Positions 61,546 to 64,000 of a stretch of DNA of 64,000 bases are shown piece after piece (the first letter of the stretch is position 1; every line of letters starts with the position of its first letter). The stretch spans positions 124,001 through 188,000 of the forward strand of contig NZ_CYSD01000014.1 in the NCBI RefSeq assembly GCF_001458415.1, written 5' to 3'. Below the pieces are notes generated by a model that did no database searches, was not told the DNA's origin, and worked only from the letters and a program-made list of their open reading frames with translations. The DNA comes from Tritonibacter multivorans. GTDB taxonomy: Bacteria; Pseudomonadota; Alphaproteobacteria; Rhodobacterales; Rhodobacteraceae. The translations under genes and the position numbers were made by a program.

Positions 61546-63054
61546 TTACTCCCCTCGGGGAAAACGCTGGGTTTCTTCGACGGTGTTCAGGTCCATGTGA
61601 TTGCGCATGTAGCGTTCGGAGGCTTTTTGCAGCGGCTGGTGGTCCCACGGGTAATACCCGCCTTCGCGCAGCGCCTCGTAGACAACCCAGCGCCGCGCCT
61701 GACTGGCACGGACCTCAGCATCGAAACGGTCCAGATCCCAACGGGCGCGGACCTTGTCCTGAAAGCTCTGCACAACGTCCTGATAATCGGGATCCTGTGC
61801 CAGATTGCGCAGCTCGTGCGGGTCGGCGTCCAGATCAAACAGCTGGTCTGCGTCCAACTGGCACTGGGTGAACTTCCACTGGCCTTCGCGCAGGGACACC
61901 ATCGGCGCATAAGAGGCCTCGGCCGCGTATTCCATGGCGACGGGGGTGGTGCGTGTTTCGCCTTTGCCCAATCCAACCAGCGATTCCCCGGTGGTCCATT
62001 GGGCGACCTCTTCCATGCTGATGCCAGCCAGATCACAGAGGGTTGGGCACACGTCGATATTGCTGACCGGCGTGGTTACAAGGCCGGGCGCCATGTCGGG
62101 GGCAGAGACCATAAGGGGCACCCGGGCGGAACCTTCAAAGAAGGACATTTTGAACCACAGCCCCCGTTCACCCAACATGTCACCATGGTCCGAGACAAAC
62201 AGGATAATCGCCTCCTGACGGGTTCCTTCCAGGGCTGTCATGACCTCGCCGATTTTGTCGTCGATGTAGGAAATATTGGCGAAATAAGCGCGGCGGGAGC
62301 GCTGGATGTCTTCTTCGGAGATATCAAAAGACCGCCAGTCATTTGCGTCAAAGATCCGCTTGGAATGGGTGTCCTGATCTTCGTAGGGGAGGGCGGGGAC
62401 CTCGGGCAGAAGATGTGCGCAATCCGCGTAGAGATCCCAGTATTTCTTGCGGGCGACATAGGGGTCGTGGGGGTGCGTGAAGGACACGGTCAGACACCAC
62501 GGCCGGTCATCCTTGCCGCGCGCCAGATCATAGATTTTGCGCGTCGCGTGATAGGCGACCTCGTCATCATATTCGAGCTGATTGGTGATTTCTGCAACGC
62601 CTGCCCCGGTGACCGAGCCCATATTGTGATACCACCAGTCGATCCGTTCGCCCGGTTTGCGGTAATCCGGCGTCCAGCCAAAGTCCGGCGGATAGACATC
62701 GGTGGTCAGACGCTCTTCGAAGCCATGCAGCTGGTCCGGGCCGACAAAATGCATCTTGCCCGACAGCGTGGTCTGGTAGCCGGCGCGGCGCAGATGGTGG
62801 GCATAGGTCGGCAGGGAAGAGGCAAATTCCGCCGCATTGTCATAGACGCCGGTGTCGCTGGGCAATTGACCGGACATGAACGACGCTCGTCCCGGCGCGC
62901 AGAGGGGCGAGGCGGTATAGGCATTTTGAAACCGGGTCGACCGCGCGGTGAGCTTTTTGAGATTTGGCGCATGGAGCCAGTCGGCTGGGCCATCCGGGAA
63001 CAGGGTGCCGTTCAGCTGATCGACCATGAATATCAGAATGTTAGGTTTTGTCAT
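61546..63054 (-). CDS. betC: choline sulfatase
   Basis: A 502-residue type I sulfatase that hydrolyses choline-O-sulfate to choline and sulfate. The formylglycine motif is SPLCAPGRASFM with C52 as the residue to be modified (CxPxR). Metal ligands include D12 (IFMVDQ) and the later VSDHGDMLGERGLWFKMSF pair. The C-terminal RRWVVYEALREGGYYPWDHQ followed by PLQKASERYMRNHMDLN is characteristic of choline sulfatases. It is divergent from a LysR-type gene 120 bp away. The product choline feeds the bet operon 25 kb to the left. Confidence 0.92.
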   Translation of the reverse strand: MTKPNILIFMVDQLNGTLFPDGPADWLHAPNLKKLTARSTRFQNAYTASPLCAPGRASFMSGQLPSDTGVYDNAAEFASSLPTYAHHLRRAGYQTTLSGKMHFVGPDQLHGFEERLTTDVYPPDFGWTPDYRKPGERIDWWYHNMGSVTGAGVAEITNQLEYDDEVAYHATRKIYDLARGKDDRPWCLTVSFTHPHDPYVARKKYWDLYADCAHLLPEVPALPYEDQDTHSKRIFDANDWRSFDISEEDIQRSRRAYFANISYIDDKIGEVMTALEGTRQEAIILFVSDHGDMLGERGLWFKMSFFEGSARVPLMVSAPDMAPGLVTTPVSNIDVCPTLCDLAGISMEEVAQWTTGESLVGLGKGETRTTPVAMEYAAEASYAPMVSLREGQWKFTQCQLDADQLFDLDADPHELRNLAQDPDYQDVVQSFQDKVRARWDLDRFDAEVRASQARRWVVYEALREGGYYPWDHQPLQKASERYMRNHMDLNTVEETQRFPRGE

Positions 63055-63174
63055 CGGATCCGGGCATGTTGCGGAACCAGAGGCGCGGGTGAAACACCTG
63101 CCAAGGTTCTAGGTTTTTGCTATGGTTCTGCTAAGGTAGGCGTCCCAAAATAGACGAAAAAGACCAAATGTCTG

Positions 63175-64000
63175 ATGGCTGATACAGGAAATTCCTATAC
63201 CAAACTGGCGCGCAGCGCGGCGGATCTTTGTGCGTTCATGATGGTGTGCCGACATGGGCAGCTGTCGGCAGCAGCGCGAGAGATGAAGCTGTCCCAGCCC
63301 AGTCTCAGCCAGCGCATCCGCAATTTGGAAACCGCGCTGGATCAGCAGCTGTTTGAGCGCGGGCCAAAAGGCGTGACGCTGACGCGGGACGGGCAGGCGC
63401 TGTATCGCAAACTGCACCGCCCCCTGACCGAGCTGGCCGAACAGTTCTGGGAGGTCTCGAACAGCAAAAGGCCGGACAGGCTGCTAATCGCGGTGGATTT
63501 TGCCTTTGCCTATTTCTGGCTGCTGCCCCGGTTGCCGGCCATTCGCGAAAAGCTGGGCGATGTGGATGTCTGTGTTCTGACCTCGCAGGAACCCAGCGTG
63601 GATTTGGTCAGCGGCACGGATCTGATTATTCAGATGGGCGAGGCGGGACAGGCCCTCGCGGATGCGACCTGGCTGATCAAGGAAAAGGTCAGCGTTGTCT
63701 GTAGCCCTGCGTTCAAGGATCTGCATCCCGAACTTCGCACCCCCGGTGATCTGAAGGACGCCAAGGCGTATTTGCTGCACCTCAACGCGCCGTCGCGGAC
63801 GACCCATTGGTGCAACTGGGAAGAATGGTTGAACGCTTGGGGGGTGGATACGGCGGGTTTGGGCAAGGGCACGGTCTTCAACAATTACGAAATGATCGTG
63901 CAGGCCACGGTCCGGGGGCAGGGCATCGCATTGGGCTGGCAGGGGCTGGTCGATGACCTGATGCGCAGCAATGCGTTGACGGAACTTATGCCGCAAGTGT
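63175..64000 (+). CDS. LysR-family regulator of choline sulfate use, 3' end outside window
   Basis: The frame is open from ATG 63175 to the right edge (275 codons). An N-terminal winged helix (SAAAREMKLSQPSLSQRIRN) is followed by the LysR effector domain, with motifs such as NNYEMIVQATVRGQGIALGW near the window edge. The divergent arrangement with the choline sulfatase gene is typical for LysR regulators and their targets, and this pairing is known for choline sulfate utilisation regulators. About 20-30 residues are probably missing at the C-terminus. Confidence 0.87.
   Translation, partial: MADTGNSYTKLARSAADLCAFMMVCRHGQLSAAAREMKLSQPSLSQRIRNLETALDQQLFERGPKGVTLTRDGQALYRKLHRPLTELAEQFWEVSNSKRPDRLLIAVDFAFAYFWLLPRLPAIREKLGDVDVCVLTSQEPSVDLVSGTDLIIQMGEAGQALADATWLIKEKVSVVCSPAFKDLHPELRTPGDLKDAKAYLLHLNAPSRTTHWCNWEEWLNAWGVDTAGLGKGTVFNNYEMIVQATVRGQGIALGWQGLVDDLMRSNALTELMPQV

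Overview
The window looks like part of an extrachromosomal replicon (plasmid or chromid) of an alphaproteobacterium of the Rhodobacterales, most likely the Roseobacter group. This rests on high-GC, Rhodobacterales-like codon use, a complete rep-parA-parB partition locus with iterons and several parS-like palindromes, and catabolic genes for choline, carnitine, choline sulfate and inositol that are typical of marine roseobacters. Species and replicon compatibility class cannot be read from the sequence alone.

Layout. 1-2.7 kb: the 5' part of a MocR/PdxR-type regulator, then an ArsR-type regulator coupled to an ArsP/YraQ-type permease. 2.7-4.4 kb: an IS110-family (IS1111-group) insertion sequence. 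4.4-9.7 kb: a minus-strand type VI secretion cargo operon (VgrG, partly duplicated unknown proteins, PAAR tip) with no T6SS structural genes. 9.9-21.8 kb: a mosaic accessory stretch, much of it visibly lower in GC, with a lone tyrosine recombinase, a secreted alpha/beta hydrolase beside a DctB-like kinase and RegA-like regulator, an orphan Imm11-type immunity gene, and a trio of a small membrane protein, a ~1300-residue protein ending in a PD-(D/E)XK nuclease fold and a TniQ-family protein. A tRNA-Arg(UCU) gene follows at 21.9 kb.

22-25.4 kb: a short asparaginase-like protein, a chemoreceptor and a periplasmic rhodanese. 25.5-30 kb is the replication and partition core: rep on the minus strand, an origin with 22-bp iterons and inverted iteron cores at the rep promoter, then parA and parB, with five copies of a 15-bp palindrome (GTTTCGCSGCGAAAC) spread over 3.5 kb.

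30-64 kb is a metabolic block. A fructokinase-like gene is followed by betI and the choline-to-glycine-betaine operon (transporter, betB, betA), then an orphan Tat-exported solute-binding protein. The minus-strand operon from 47.2 to 38.9 kb carries a sugar-type ABC transporter and iolC-iolD-iolE-iolB. An RpiR-type regulator and two plus-strand dehydrogenases including iolG complete the inositol locus; only iolA is missing. From 50 to 59 kb are carnitine genes: an AraC/GlxA-type regulator, a beta-keto acid cleavage enzyme and a carnitine dehydrogenase fused to a hot-dog thioesterase (carnitine to glycine betaine), then a second GlxA-type regulator with acyl-CoA dehydrogenase, ADP-forming acyl-CoA ligase and enoyl-CoA hydratase (crotonobetaine/carnitinyl-CoA chemistry). 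A large calcium-repeat protein, choline sulfatase and its divergent LysR regulator (cut by the right edge) close the window. Three routes, from choline, choline sulfate and carnitine, thus converge on glycine betaine within about 33 kb.

Limits: all family calls are by eye from translations and motifs; no database search, structure prediction or GC calculation was run.
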